From assembly GCF_964199755.1 (NCBI RefSeq), contig NC_133896.1, positions 174,717,092-174,781,091 of the forward strand: 64,000 nucleotides of DNA. The letters run 5' to 3'. The notes under the pieces were generated by a model that saw nothing but the letters and a program-made list of their open reading frames with translations, was not told the DNA's origin and ran no database searches. This document shows positions 35,308 through 47,705 of the stretch, piece by piece; position 1 is the first letter of the stretch; every line of letters starts with the position of its first letter. The translations under genes and the position numbers were made by a program. This stretch comes from Larus michahellis (taxonomy: Eukaryota > Chordata > Aves > Charadriiformes > Laridae).

Positions 35308-36505
35308 GCACAGAGCCAGTGGGAAGGTAGAGGAGATGAAAGGATGATCGGGACCTTTCTCTGTGCAGGATGTTTGTTCCCTAATAGCCTGTTTGTTCCA
35401 ATAATGATAGCCGCCCTTCTGAGGCAGACAAGACTTTGAAAGGACTTGAAATGAATAAGTTGCTATTTCACAAGTGGAATATACTTTTGGTAACTCCTAC
35501 AATAATTTGATGTAGGTATATGTAGGAGAATACATGGTATAAATCCAACCACAGCTTTTGCAAGTGATCACGGGTTGCTGCTTTAGAGTGGAAAAGCAGC
35601 CGAGCCCTCTTGTACATGACAGCAGTGAGATTCGTGTTCCGTTCTTTGCACACAAGCTACTTGGTGGGGTGGTGGCCAACCGTCTGGGTGACTTTGGACT
35701 TCTGGAAGTTCTGCTGCTTTCTTGACACTGCAGAGAAACCAAAGCACCTTCCAAAAAGCAGCCATGGGTATTTCTAGCTTCTCAGGAGACACTCTGGCTG
35801 AGGTGGGAAGGACTGCTCTTTACCCTTCTAAGAGCTTCAGAAGCCCAAACGCATGCTGACGTTTGTTCTGCCTCCAGTTACAATAGCAACCAATGGGTGC
35901 TGTGGCTTGAGGGGCTCTCTGTGATATTACTGGTGATGGTGGCCTTAGACAGAGAAGTGTTACTTAACAACAATTAAAGCTACATTCTAAAAATTGTTTT
36001 TCCTGCTGCCTGGCCATTTATTTTGAAGCCTTTCCGAAGGACAGCTAGGGCGGGTCCATCACAAATCGTTGCTGTAGTAGAAGCGGACAGCCGGGGCTCT
36101 TGTCGCTGCTGTGCTTGCTGCTGCCACAAGTGCAGTGGCTGACCCGACTGCGGCCAGCGGGGTCATCTCCTCTTCAGAAGGAACAAACCACGAAACAGAA
36201 AACGGAAAAAGCAAAGTTAGTGGCTGAGGAATTTGTTGTACCAGAAGAACTTAGAGCTGAGCTCCATCCCCACGAATGCCATAGCTGAGTACCGTTGGAC
36301 TCTCTAAATGAAAATACATAAACATAGAGCTGGGGAAATGTGGCTTTTTTTTGATTTGTCAGGAAGAGATCGCGTGGAAATTAAAAAGTAGAAATTCATG
36401 AAGGAAGTATAATTTAGTCTGCCCATCACCTAAAAATGTAGCATCGGTTCTATATAACTAATGTTTTATATTGTTCTCTGGGTTGAAAGGCTGTAATTTA
36501 TGTGT
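35308..36505. other. Mostly featureless, with one orphan open stretch
   Basis: The part at about 36,063-36,290 is GC-richer and opens in two plus-strand frames. One frame reads QKEQTTKQKTEKAKLVAEEF and the other AAVLAAATSAVADPTAASGV. Neither was recognised. It could be an exon remnant or retroposed piece. The rest shows nothing. Confidence 0.4.
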
Positions 36506-36584
36506 TAGAATAGAATAGAATAGAATAGAATAGAATAGAATAGAATAGAATAGAATAGAATAGAATAGAATAGAATAGAATAGA
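36506..36584. repeat. (TAGAA)15 pentanucleotide microsatellite
   Basis: Fifteen uninterrupted TAGAA units at 36,506-36,580, then TAGA. It abuts the 3' end of the minus-strand CR1 at 36,585, so it is the expanded terminal ATTCT repeat of that element. Confidence 0.98.
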
Positions 36585-36845
36585 CTATTTCAGTTGGAAG
36601 GGATGTACAACGATCATCTAGTCCAACTGCCTCACCACTTTAGGACTGACCAAAAGTTAAAACATATTATTAAGGGCATTGCCCAAATGCCTCTTAAACA
36701 TTGACAGGCTTGGGGCATCGACTGCCTCTCTGCAAAGACTGTTACAGTGTTTGATCACCCTCTTGGTAAAGAAATGTTTCCTAATGCCAAGTCTGAACCT
36801 CCCCTGATGCAGCTTTGAACCATTCCAATGTGTCCTGTCTCTCTA
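36585..36845 (-). repeat. CR1 (other subfamily) 3' segment, left half
   Basis: The plus strand reads CTATTTCAGTTGGAAGGGAT and then the reverse complement of a CR1 3' UTR of a different subfamily from the ones above (GGGCATTGCCCAAATGCCTC). It stops at TGTGTCCTGTCTCT, where a plus-strand CR1 is inserted, and continues from 37,172. Confidence 0.88.
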
Positions 36846-37171
36846 GAACTACATGAAAGGAGGTTGTAGAGAAGTGGCGGTCGGTCTCTTCTCCCAGGTA
36901 ACAGGCGACAGGACAAGAGGAAACATCCTCAAGTTGCACCAGGGGAGGCTTAGATTGGATATTAGGAAAAAACTTTACACTGAAAGGGTTATTAAGCATT
37001 GGAACAGGCTGTTCAGGGAAGTGGTTGAGGCACCATCCCTGGAGGCATTTAAAAGACAGGTAGACATAGTGCTTAGAGATATGGTTTAGTGATGGTTTTT
37101 GTCAGAGTTAGGTTGATGGCTGTACTAGATGATCTGAAAGGTCCCTTCCAACCTATGAAATTCTATGATTC
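36846..37171 (+). repeat. CR1 LINE inserted in opposite orientation (nested)
   Basis: A plus-strand 5'-truncated CR1. It reads [20 protein letters not shown] and then [21 protein letters not shown] 3' UTR and a short ATTCTATGATTCT tail follow, ending at about 37,171. It splits the minus-strand CR1, whose sequence stops just before it and resumes just after it. Confidence 0.92.
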
Positions 37172-37795
37172 TTTGGATCCCAAGTAGAAGCAATCAGCAC
37201 TTCCCTCTCCACTTTGCCTCCTCAGAAAGCTGTAGAGAGCAACGTTGTCGCCCCTCAGCCTCCTTCTCTCCAAACTAAAACCCAGAGTCCTGAGCTTCTC
37301 CTCGTAGGACATTCCTTCCGGCCTTTTCACCAGTTTTGTTGCCCTTCTCTGGATGCACTCAAGTACCTTAACACTGTGGGGCCCAGGACTGCACACACCA
37401 CTCAAGGTGAGGCCGTACCTATGCTAAATGCAGTGGGATAATCAATTCTTTGGCCAGCAGTTTGTACTGTGTTTGATGCACCCCAGGATGTGGTTTGCCT
37501 TCTTGGCTGCCAGGGCACACTGCTGACTCATTGAGCCTGCTCTCGACCAGCGCTCCCAGACCCCTTTCTGCCGGGCTGCTCTCCACCCACCTCTCCCCCA
37601 ATTTATACTTGTGTCCAGTGTTACTCTGTCCCATGTGCATAATTTGGCATTTATTCTTGTTAGATTTTATGCCACTGATGATTGCCCAATGCTCCAGTCT
37701 ATCTAGATTCCTCTGCAAGGCTTCTTGTTCCTCGAGAGTCAACAGCACCTCCCAGATTAGGATCATCAGCAAACTTACTAGGGGTCCTGGTAGTA
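37172..37795 (-). repeat. CR1 (other subfamily), right half
   Basis: It resumes with GGATCCCAAGTAGAAGC and runs up through the ORF2 C-terminal half. The minus strand reads [20 protein letters not shown] and, further right, IMHMGQSNTGHKYKLGERWV (about 37,575-37,640). It ends near the TSQIRIIS-equivalent region, truncated at its 5' side. Confidence 0.9.
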
Positions 37796-40700
37796 CAATC
37801 TGTAGAGAAAAATGACCTCTGGAACAGGACCTGTTAGTCTAGAAATAACCACAGACTCCTGGAGTTGGTGTCCTCAGTCTACAGCATTGGCTGATGCTGT
37901 GCAAAGAGGGAAGGACCAGGGCTTGGTCTGTTGTGACCCATTGAGCTTCTGGGTTGTGTCTCTATCATGTCTTTGATGACAATGACTTCTGTGCCAGCTG
38001 CCAGAATATGCATTTCCATGTTCTGTCACATTTTGAATTTGATAAGGTTTGTGGCTTTCTCTCTCTAATGAGAAATTACAGGAGAATTACTGCCTGTCAG
38101 CTCAGCAGAGTACCCAGTACTTCTCAAATGGGGACCACTACTGGTGGGGTCCTTTTACCAAAGGATTGTATTGTGAGCACAGGAGTCTCCAAATGCCCAC
38201 TTCTGCCCACCAGAAAGCCCTCCATCTTACTGAGATTTAACAGGTTATTCTCCATCAATATAGTGGCTAACACAACCGTTCTTTGGTTACAGGGCATACC
38301 CTTCAGCCTGACAATTCTTAATAGGCATTTACAAATCCTTTCCCCTTCTGTGGGGTTCTGTGTACTTTGTTTCTGTTAGGTTTTCTTTCTTCTTTTTTTT
38401 TCTGTTTTTTTTATTGGTAATTTTTCAATTGTAAAATTTGGAAATTTTCAACCGAATTCAATCACTATGGCAGCAGGGCTATCCTAGGGATGAATATGCT
38501 CAGTTAAAAGATTCCTGAAGTTCTATTGGCTTCAACAGAACTACGCTAAGATATAAACTTTTGAATTTGTGAGCGTGACCACCCTGTAGTGTCAGCACAG
38601 GAATATGTGCTCAAAATATAATACATTCAGTAGCATATCCAGAATACAGTATAAGTAGTATTCACCCTATCTTATTTCAGTGCCCACGAAAATAATTCTA
38701 TTTGTGGAGTTTTCCTGAGTTAATGCCTTTAGGACCTGAAGTTTAAACCTAGTCAATAGGATCTATAAGATTAATTTCAAGTGCAAATAAACATCACTAA
38801 TAATCTGACCACCCACAAGCAGTTCTGCAAAGAACACTGACTCTAGGAAGAGATCTGAAGGAACACGTATGCTACTATTCAAAAGACAGATGTTGGCATG
38901 CAAGGAAATAAGAAAAAAAGCTAGTTTCATTTAAATCTATCACAAAATATACTTACACTTCCGTGAGAAAAAACTCACTGGTTAAGCTTCCATTCTTTTA
39001 CTGGAGCTGTAATTTATCTCACTGGGAGTAGCAAAAGGACCAAAGTTTGAAGAGCAAGTGCAGTATTTAACTACGCTTATCCAAGAGGACAAGACCAAGT
39101 TCATAATGCCACACATCCCTTGCAAATGCACACTTTCGGGAAGAGCAATCCACAGATGACCTTGGGCCCTGCTCTCACAAATCCCACACAGAAGCCAGTT
39201 TAGGCAAAACCAAAGGCATATGAGTGAATCACTTCTCAGTACCACAAAGTCATCACACTGATTATAAATTTTAATTTTATTCAGGGAATTCTTAAAAACG
39301 CTTCACACAAGTCCTGCTGCAGGGAAGCAGCGCGACTCTCCTATATCAACAGATTAAGTAGTAAAAATGATTATCAGGGTGCAACAAGACACCTTCTGAT
39401 AACTTTCACTACAAAGTCAGGAGCATTTAAGTTGTATGAGAAATTATAACAACTGAGAAATATAAGAAATGACAGATGTGAGATATGAAAAGTTCTAACA
39501 ACTACTATTAAAAAGTTTACTATTAAAAAGAATTTATGTGTGCTTTGTGTCTTTAAAATAACGTTTTTAATATCTGAATATATCTGAAAATTACTGAGTA
39601 AATATATGATCTGAAGTTAGAATACAAATATGCTTAAAGACACTTTCTAATATTAATTAGACCAAAGTGAAGCAAGCTTTTCTATCATATTTGGATTCTG
39701 ATAAACTTCACCTTCCTCAGTGGCTTCAGATGAAAATGCAAAAAAACTCTGTAAAAGGCGTTCAAAATGTTAAAATGCTATACCAGCCATTCATAAAATT
39801 GCAAACATTTTTTTTTTTTTTTTTTGCTTGGTAAGAATTGATGAAAATACCCAGTTCTTAATTCCCTTTCATTAAATCTTATTTAAAAATCTTATTAAAA
39901 AAAGAAAACTTAAAAAAAAAAAGAGAGAAGGAAAAAAGTATCCTACAATACCTCCTCTAAAAATAGATGTAGCGATTTTCCTCTGTGAAATAATCCAAGT
40001 CGCCTCTACGACATGGCCAAGAAGAAATAATGTCTGTGCTCCCCCTCCTGGCTCTGCGGCAGCGTTGACCTAAGCGAATCCTGACCACGCTGACACAAGG
40101 GCTGGGGCCCGCACGACACCGAGAGAACAAAATCCTCGAGCACCGCCCTGTTTCAGCTTCCTTAAAGAGGAAAATCAAACGTTGCTTCAAATGGAAATTA
40201 AAACAGTTATAAAAGTATTTTACTGCCAGATTTCCTGAAAGTGTTTTCCAAGATCTGACAGTTGAGAAATATAAAATTGCCTTGCACAACGGACGCCGGC
40301 GCTTTTTCGATGTTTGTAATACGGCAGTAATGTTCAATAATCCAAGCAGTTAGAGAAATCCTGATCCCTGCGGTGGGCAATCTGAAAACTTTAAAATAAT
40401 AACTTCTCTAACAAATTGTTCACAGAGAAGATTTAAATAACCTTTTTAATGCTAAATTTAGATCCTTTTTAATTGTCTAATTGTAAGCCAAATAACTCAT
40501 CCAAACCAAACAGTAACAGAAATGAAATCAGATAGCCTCGTCCTCTCAGGCGTGATTTATTTGTATATTTCTGTAGGAAGAACTCGTACAACCAAGACTT
40601 CGCGGCTTCACCATAAGTGATTCCATACACAGTGGTCTACTTTGAAGAAGAATAGATAGCATAAACAACACAACTTTCACCTCAAATATGATAGAAGGTA

Positions 40701-42367
40701 GCCTTTAAAATTCTTTGGCAGTGTTTCTAATACATTGAACATGGAGCTCTCACATCGGTCGTATGAAGCCGTCCTTGCTGGGTTAGTCACGTGGCCTGTC
40801 AGAGCTGTCATTAACAATGGCTGGCACTCAGTTTTAACTGAAAGGACTATTTATTTATAATTAAAATTAAATTAGTGGTTTCAAGATAAATGGGTAAAGT
40901 ACATTCTGCCCCTTGCAATTATTCTTTTCATTTACTACAAGTTCGATGATGATCTTAGATAGATGAGCCATCTCAGAGGCAAAGGAGGTTCATACCGTGG
41001 CTCGGGAAAGCCTTACCCCTGGCACGGTGCATCCTGCACAAAGACTGGCTCGGAAAAATAATTTGTCTCTACGCTTGTTCAATTTAACGGGAAGGTGGGC
41101 TGGGGATAAGGGGTAGCAGGAAGGGTAAAATCAAGATCCTGCTTGCCTCCTCCTGTGGTTTATGTATGACGAACATCTGAAACAGAAAGGATACTGCGTC
41201 TTTTATTTCTGTATGGGATTTGCATAGCAAAATATACTAGAAAGCACCAACTCAAAATCTGCCACTCCAGGAGTCAATAGTCCACGTGCTGTGCAATGTG
41301 GCCCAAAACTCTAGGCTTATGGCCAAAAATGGTGCAGAGCTGATGTAGAAGATGCACGGCAGACAGGAGTTTGTAAATAACATTTGGGATGGATCTACTT
41401 AATTACTTGGAAGCCAGTCTCTCTCCCCCACACACAGGGCAGGTGCTTCATGACATGAAAGCTGCGACCGCGGTGCCGTCATCAGCGTCACAGCTGCCTC
41501 CAGCCTCTGCTGGGCTCACAGAGCCACCGTGTTCTTGCAAGGCACGGGAGCCTTGCTGCTGCCTCTGTCACAGTGGTTTGCCTGAGGGGACTGGGGAACG
41601 TGGGCGGCCGCTTACCCCCACGTGCAGGCACAAATCCATCCAGGTGTGGCTCTGCCCCGTAATCGTTGGCTCACGCAGACCAGAATGACACAGTTGGTAC
41701 TTGCTGACTGCACTAAGAAGATTTCTGGAAGATGAAGCTCTGCTGGATGGTGTCACAGGGGCAGAGTTATGTATGAACTATGTCTTTCCTTTCCTGCTCC
41801 GCCACATTTTGGGAAGAAGAAGAGGTATTAATTACACCCTGGGCTCTTTCCCAGTCATCCTTCCCATAGGCGCAAGCTGGGGCTAAGCTTAATTTTGCTG
41901 CCGTTGGCAAAGTGGAGCAATCCTGTCCCTGCACTGGTACAAGCTAACGAGCAAGTACACAACAAGCTGTCCCCGCGTAGTACAAGCTAATGAGGTTCCA
42001 CAACACAAGCATCTTGTATTACAAAATTGACCCATTTTATTTTGTAAAACATGAGGCCATTTAGAGATACACAATATAGACTTAGCATAGTGTGACTTCA
42101 GAAGCGTGATGCTGGCTGCTAAATATTCACAACTGGTAATGTCTCTATATGTAAACAATAATAAAAACCACACAGTTTGTACATTTGACTTTTGACTTTA
42201 ACAACTCTGACCTTGGCTTTCAAGAAAACCTGTTAAACAACTGCTATGTCAGTTCAAAAAAGCAATGCCCAATTCTATGACCTGCAATCTCAGTCTAAAT
42301 GCTGTGTGTACCAGCTACGAATACTTCAAACACCTGTGGCTTTGGAACACTCTGCCAAAAGCCTTTC
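37796..42367. other. AT-rich intergenic DNA, no gene seen
   Basis: The longest open frame (37,954-38,379, 141 codons, plus strand) has no recognisable domain and no splice or promoter support. A GC-richer pocket at about 40,010-40,140 shows no exon. A T run lies at 39,809-39,825. Nothing else is supported. Confidence 0.55.
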
Positions 42368-42432
42368 ATAGAATCGTGGGACGGTTGAGGTTGGAAGGGA
42401 CCTCTGGAGGTCATCTGGTCCAACCCCCTTGC
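42368..42432 (-). repeat. CR1 3'-tail fragment
   Basis: About 65 bases of CR1 3' end on the minus strand. On the plus strand the words ATAGAATCGTGGGACGG, GGTTGGAAGGGACCTCTGG and CATCTGGTCCAACCCCC appear in order. It is too short to assign to a subfamily. Confidence 0.85.
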
Positions 42433-45400
42433 TCCAACAGCCTTTTTCTCCATCTGTATCACCTATCTTCTTCCTGCAGCAACGCAGGAGAGATACACAA
42501 CCCTATAGCTTAGGTCTGCTGTATAGAAAGACCATGGTCACAGAAAGTCATCTAACATTCACAGCATATTTCATGATTAAATTTTTCTGGTTTCAAGACT
42601 AGAGGAAGACATTCAGACCTTAAAGACCATCTGCTCTGACACCTTTTACAGGCCCCAGTTTTTAAGTGGCAATAACTTGATTTGACTGAATTCACTATTC
42701 AACAGTAAAAAAGCAAAGGACTAAACATTCACATAGACATCGATCTTTTTGAGGCACAGTCAAGTAAGAGTAACACAAAGCTGACACACTGCCCTGTTGA
42801 AGCACTAGTAGGTGTATTTATGGATAAAAGGAAGCAGTGCCTCAGCTTTCAGATGCTCGGGAATTGATAGATATTTGCTAATTGTGAAGGACCGAAGGAC
42901 GAGTCTTCAGGTTTGGACCCATTCCATGACATTATCCTCAAAACTCATATTGATGCCTCCCAAGATGAAACTTGCTATGGAGCAGACAAGGAGCATCAGG
43001 AGGAATATCATTTGACCCTTCTACACAGAGCAAAGGCAGTACATCTACAGATGTACACTTACACATATATAAAGAGCAACTCACAGCAAAATGCAAAACT
43101 CAATGGAACTACAAACTAAAAATCTGAACAACATACAAAACCAGTTTTGTTCCATCAAGCCATCCTGATGCCATCCAGTTTCACCAGCCCTGCTGTTTTA
43201 GTCCATGGTCTGATGCTAGGGGCTGTGGTACGCTGCAAGGACACGGAATCCTTGATCTCCAGATCATCCACTCAGTTACATCTGAGGCCTGTAATGCTTA
43301 AATACTTTTTCTGTGAGATGCTAGGGGCCCCACATCTGGAACCGGTGGATTACATCTGCTAAGCAAAACCAGAATCACATTTAATACTAGTAGAAAACCT
43401 ACAATCAGAGACAAACGTTTAAATCCAATTGCAAATGCAATCGCATTTTCCTAAATAAAAAAGATGAAGGATTAGAAGGATAGCCTGAAGAATTTCATAA
43501 TGCCATAGACCAGTCTGGCAGCTTCAAAAAAATTAAACTCACTTAAAACAAACAAAGAAAAAAAAACACAAGAAAAAACAAACACAAACAAATAAAAAAG
43601 AATAATAATTAATCTTTTTTCTGTATGACAAACACTGACTGATGAAGGTAGCATAAGTTTGGCAAAAAGATGCATGTGCCCAAAAGTTCTACAAAAAGTT
43701 CTACAGTGACTTTTTGTATTAAAAAATTTAAGGGACAAATCTGAGTTAAAAAGAGATCTATGGATATTCAAGAAAATTAAAACTTTCAAAGAAAAATCTG
43801 TAACGCTTAAAACTGCAGCTTTACACAATGACAAAGATGGTTTATAAGCAGAAGTCCAATGGCTTTGGAGAGGAGTCAGCAGAAATAAAATTGATTGATT
43901 GATATCTCTGTCTTGGCTTGAAACATTCAGCTCTCACATGAGTAGGTGGAACAATAAAAATGTGAATAAATAAATACAACCCATTATTTTTAGACATCAA
44001 AGGTCACTAAATTGAGTTAGATAAGACTACTGCAAACTAAGCGCACACCAAACCTATGAACTTTGGGAGTTATTATATATGAATACATCTATACTACTCT
44101 GAAGAACTTAAAAATGTTTTTATAAGCCAAAAGGGCTGGTAGGAATCAGTAATTCTGATCCATGAATAAATAAGGGCATTAGATTTGTATTACTTTATTA
44201 ACATAACAATTTATTTCTATTTTAAGTTATTGATGTTAAAACACACTTTTTATATTAATCCATATAATATATATGTATATATTTGTATTTTTGAGACTGC
44301 TATTATTTAGTTCCCATTCAATATTTGGTATCCGTGGATCATATACATGATACAGAATATCACAAGCAGTTAGCAACAGGAACCGATTTTTTAAATGAAG
44401 GTGGTAAATTGTTGAAACCTGAGGAGAACATGTTCAATTCTTCTTTTGCCACTTTCCAGTCTTTTCAAAGATTCATTCTTTTCCTTGGTGTCTTCTTCAG
44501 GGCTTTAATTTTACAGGTAGGGATGAAATTTAGGGTATGTTTTACTTTCCCTCAGACTGTTTATGAATTTTACATTGAATAGCTACAGGAGAAACAGAAA
44601 CATATTTGTCTCACAGAAATATGACACTGTAGAAGTTAATAATTACTTTGATCCTTTGTACAGATTCTCTATTATGTTGCGTTAAATGAAACATGACCTT
44701 CAGGATTTTTTTCAGTTAAAGTACTGATTTCATGTGTGACTAAAGACTGATTTAACAAAAGACTATTCCTTGTGTTTTTAAAATTGTTATTAAGAACCTA
44801 AAGATGTTGTGTGTTAAATAGAAACCACGTTATGTGTAGAAGTCACTTTATATTTTAGAGGAAATGGTTTCCTCAGATCTAATAAGCAGTTTTACTTTGT
44901 ACTCCTCTAATTCCTGCCATGAAATGAAATGAAAATTGCCTCAAGGATGCTACAGAACATTGCAGTCACTTCTGAAGATGTGGGATCTCAATCTTTATAA
45001 TTTTCAAGATTTCAAGTCTGCAAACTGTAGGACTGGGAATGTCATCAGCTCTTATTTATTTATTATACTCTGAATATTGCCCCAGAAGGGTGATAACAGC
45101 ATACTTCTATAAACACAGTAATGTTCAAAAATTACCACATGTGGACAAGTCTTATCCAGTGCATAAAATGTATTCATGAAGTCCTTTTGCTGATCACAAA
45201 TTTCATTTACTTACAGCACTGTGCTTCTGAATGGCAGGAAAGCAGTTTAGAAATAAAATGTCAAACACAGAGAAGTTGCTACCATGATTATATCCATACA
45301 TTTTATGTGGGGAAGACTTAGAGGCTGTGTTTTCTTGCTGGCCATTGCATATTCAAGGATCAAAGGTAGTTACAACGATGAGAGTGAAGTGGACTGACAC

Positions 45401-46539
45401 AGTGCTTGCCTGAATTATTTCCACTAGACACTGGCTTTTGCAAAGGATTAAGAGCCAGATTCAAAAACAAATTTAGATTCTTATCACAATGCCTAATTTC
45501 TGTGTGACTGTCCCTTCAAAGACCCATCAGAATCCCAAGCTTAGTGACCCTTTGTACGTGTTCAGGGGGAGTTAACTTCCAAGTTGCTGACTGTGAGCCA
45601 AGGACTTCTTAGATGTCTACAGCACAGTCTCCAGAGAATTTCAGGCTCTGGTGATTTTCTGTCTACTGACCTGATGTGCTGTTCACTCTCCACTATGTGA
45701 GGAAACCAAAGCATATCTTGTAATTGGGAAGTCCTCACTGAAGTACCTACTAAGCTGGCAGTTTATTTGGTTGGCTTGACAGACTCTCACGTTTTCAACC
45801 AACTTTCAAGGATGATAATCAAGCCACAAATAATTGCGTGCAGGCAGCCATAGCCTCCTCCAGCTCTTATTTAGCTGTCTCAGATACCGGATTTCTTGGC
45901 AGTGTCTCTGCTGAGGTTAAGTGCTTCCCGGCGGCATGAAAAATTGTGAATAAGGGTCATAATTGCCAATGATCCTTGCTCCGTTCCAGATGCAGTGAAG
46001 TAAAATTGAGTTGTTTCAAACAGAAGTACTAGCATTCCATTGCAGGTTCCCAAGGGCAGGATGAAGCTGGGGACGGATCTTGGAGTTCTCATGCCAGGAG
46101 AACACGCAGGTATCCTACCTTATATCCGATCAAGTCTTCTTGGCTTCGTCCCCGCTCTCTAGGGCTCCCTCTGCTATTATCCCGATTCCGTTGTGACAAA
46201 GGTAGGACTTCAGGATGTTCATAATTTGACAGGTCAGCCAAGACCACCATTGCCATTTAATCTTAAGTGAACTACCTGAAATTCCTCTCTACCTGAGGAA
46301 ACCAGGTAGGTAGTTCAAGAGTCATCCACTCTGCCCTCGAAAAAGGCAGAGCGAACCATTTCTTTAAAATACTCACCTTTGTTCATTGACTGTGCAGAAG
46401 GGATCACTTGGGAGCTCAGGTTAAGATGCCCGCCTTTTTGAAGCCCACCAAACCGACTGAGGTAAATTCACCGTGGCCATTTCCTTTCACCGCTTCGTTA
46501 CTCCAGGGTCCTGGCGAAAGCCACTGCGTCCACTCACTT
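42433..46539. other. AT-rich intergenic DNA, no gene seen
   Basis: It holds an A-rich low-complexity stretch at about 43,528-43,605 (a minus-strand T/G-rich run) and short AT palindromes near 44,260-44,285. It lies directly upstream of the RBM26 CpG island and may contain distal regulatory sequence, but nothing specific can be pointed out. Confidence 0.55.
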
Positions 46540-46903
46540 TTCATGGGCAGGCCCCGCACTGGTGGGCGCTGTTTTTTTGGGGGGGCCCTGTCCGTGTGCC
46601 CCACCGCCATTACCTCTGGGGGTGACTGAGCAGCCGCACGGGCTCATCTCCTCCATCAGGTCCATCTCGCAGGGCCGGGACCGGCCAGGGCACCACCATG
46701 TGCCCATCAGCGTTGGCACCTGCCGGCCCACGGCAGCCCCTCACCCCACCCCACGCGGGGCCCTGCCTATAGTCGGGAAGACACGGCAGTGTGCTGCCAA
46801 CACCCATGTTTTCAGAGAAATTTTGTACTCCGATCGTTTCTAAGAAGAAATAATTTATTTTTTTCTGTCAGTTGCAAACATTTGTGGCAGTTCGCGTCAA
46901 GGC

Positions 46904-46924
46904 AGGGAGGGAGGGAGGGAGGGA
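46904..46924 (+). repeat. (GGGA)n purine run
   Basis: A run of AGGG units on the plus strand within the CpG island. It could form a G-quadruplex. Confidence 0.85.
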
Positions 46925-47060
46925 CGACTCCGCTGTGCCGGCCCTTTCTGCTTCTCCAGGGCGCCTTTCCTTATTGCAGCGCTTCTCCCTGCAACCCGGC
47001 AGGCCGGGGGACGGCTCTCCCCTCCCAGGAGGGCGGGACAGGCTCCTCCCAGCCGGGCCT

Positions 47061-47102
47061 GGGGCCGGGGCCGGGGCCGGGGCCGGGGCCGGGGCCGGGG
47101 CC
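47061..47102 (+). repeat. (GGGGCC)7 hexanucleotide repeat
   Basis: Seven perfect GGGGCC units in 42 bases, preceded by an imperfect GGGCCT unit. It lies about 530 bases upstream of the RBM26 ATG and about 90-100 bases upstream of the likely transcription start, on the sense strand. Such runs form G-quadruplexes and are length-unstable in other genomes. Confidence 0.98.
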
Positions 47103-47159
47103 GATGGTCACCACAGGCCGCGCCTCCCGCCTCCCGCCAGCCCTCGCGCGCCGCCCGTC

Positions 47160-47184
47160 CTCGCGAGACTCCTTATTCTCGCGA
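47160..47184. promoter_or_regulatory. Two CTCGCGAGA-type core promoter elements
   Basis: CTCGCGAGA at 47,160-47,168 and TCTCGCGA at 47,177-47,184. The palindromic TCTCGCGAGA element is a known motif of CpG-island promoters and is usually found near the transcription start. Confidence 0.65.
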
Positions 47185-47193
47185 CAGCGGGGC

Positions 47194-47204
47194 GCCGCCA
47201 TCTT
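47194..47204 (+). promoter_or_regulatory. YY1-type site at the probable transcription start
   Basis: GCCGCCATCTT matches the YY1 consensus (reverse complement AAGATGGCGGC). In TATA-less promoters this motif often lies just downstream of the start site. This places RBM26 transcription initiation at roughly 47,180-47,215. That position is inferred. Confidence 0.65.
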
Positions 47205-47634
47205 AGCTGCTCGCTCCCTCACTCCGCCTGGCTCTGCGGCTGAGGGGAGAGAGAGAGATAGACCGACCGATCGAGGGGGGGGCTGTCCGGCACGTTTCGG
47301 AGCCGCGCTCGGGGCCCATCGGTCGCGCCGCCCTCCGCTGAGGCGGGGGAGGGGGGGAACCGCGGAGCGGCCGGACCGCGCTCCCTCGGCCCAAGGAGGG
47401 CGAGAGCGGGGCCCGCAGGGAGCAGCAGCCGCTGCCGCCGCTCGGGTGGTTCCGCCCCCTTCGTGGCGCTGGGCCTCCGGCCCCTGCCAGGCGGCCTCTG
47501 CCGAACCGGGAGGCGGCCTCGGCGGGTGAAGGGAGGCGCGGCGGGAGCCGGGGTCCCGGTCGGCGGGGCGGCGTGGACCCCGCCGCCGTTGTTGCTGCTG
47601 CTGCCGGGGAGGCGGGGGGCCCGGGCCGCTCTGG

Positions 47635-47705
47635 ATGGTGGTTAAAATGATCATAGAAAACTTCGAGGCGCTGAAATCCTGGCTCAGCAAAACCTTGGAG
47701 CCCAT
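47635..47705 (+). CDS. RBM26: RBM26 coding exon 1
   Basis: It encodes MVVKMIIENFEALKSWLSKT and LEP plus two bases (AT) and ends at GTGAGT. The bases around the ATG (CTGGATGG) give a fair start context, with G at +4. The 5' UTR upstream is GC-rich. Confidence 0.95.

Noticed and set aside
36506..36584. A short regular repeat array that could be mistaken for CRISPR
   Set aside because: It is a pure pentanucleotide microsatellite without spacers in a vertebrate genome.
37954..38379. A 141-codon plus-strand frame after the CR1 nest
   Set aside because: Cys/Leu/Ser-rich with no known domain and no flanking splice signals. It is compatible with chance or with old repeat sequence.
1..46500. Possible exons of NDFIP2, the gene expected to face RBM26 in vertebrate synteny
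   Set aside because: None of its conserved segments (PPxY region or the three membrane helices) was seen in any frame, so it probably lies further left.
46789..47529. Plus-strand frame through the GGGGCC repeat (246 codons)
   Set aside because: It is open because of GC richness. The Gly-Pro run is just the repeat. It is not in frame with RBM26 and lies mainly upstream of the inferred start site.
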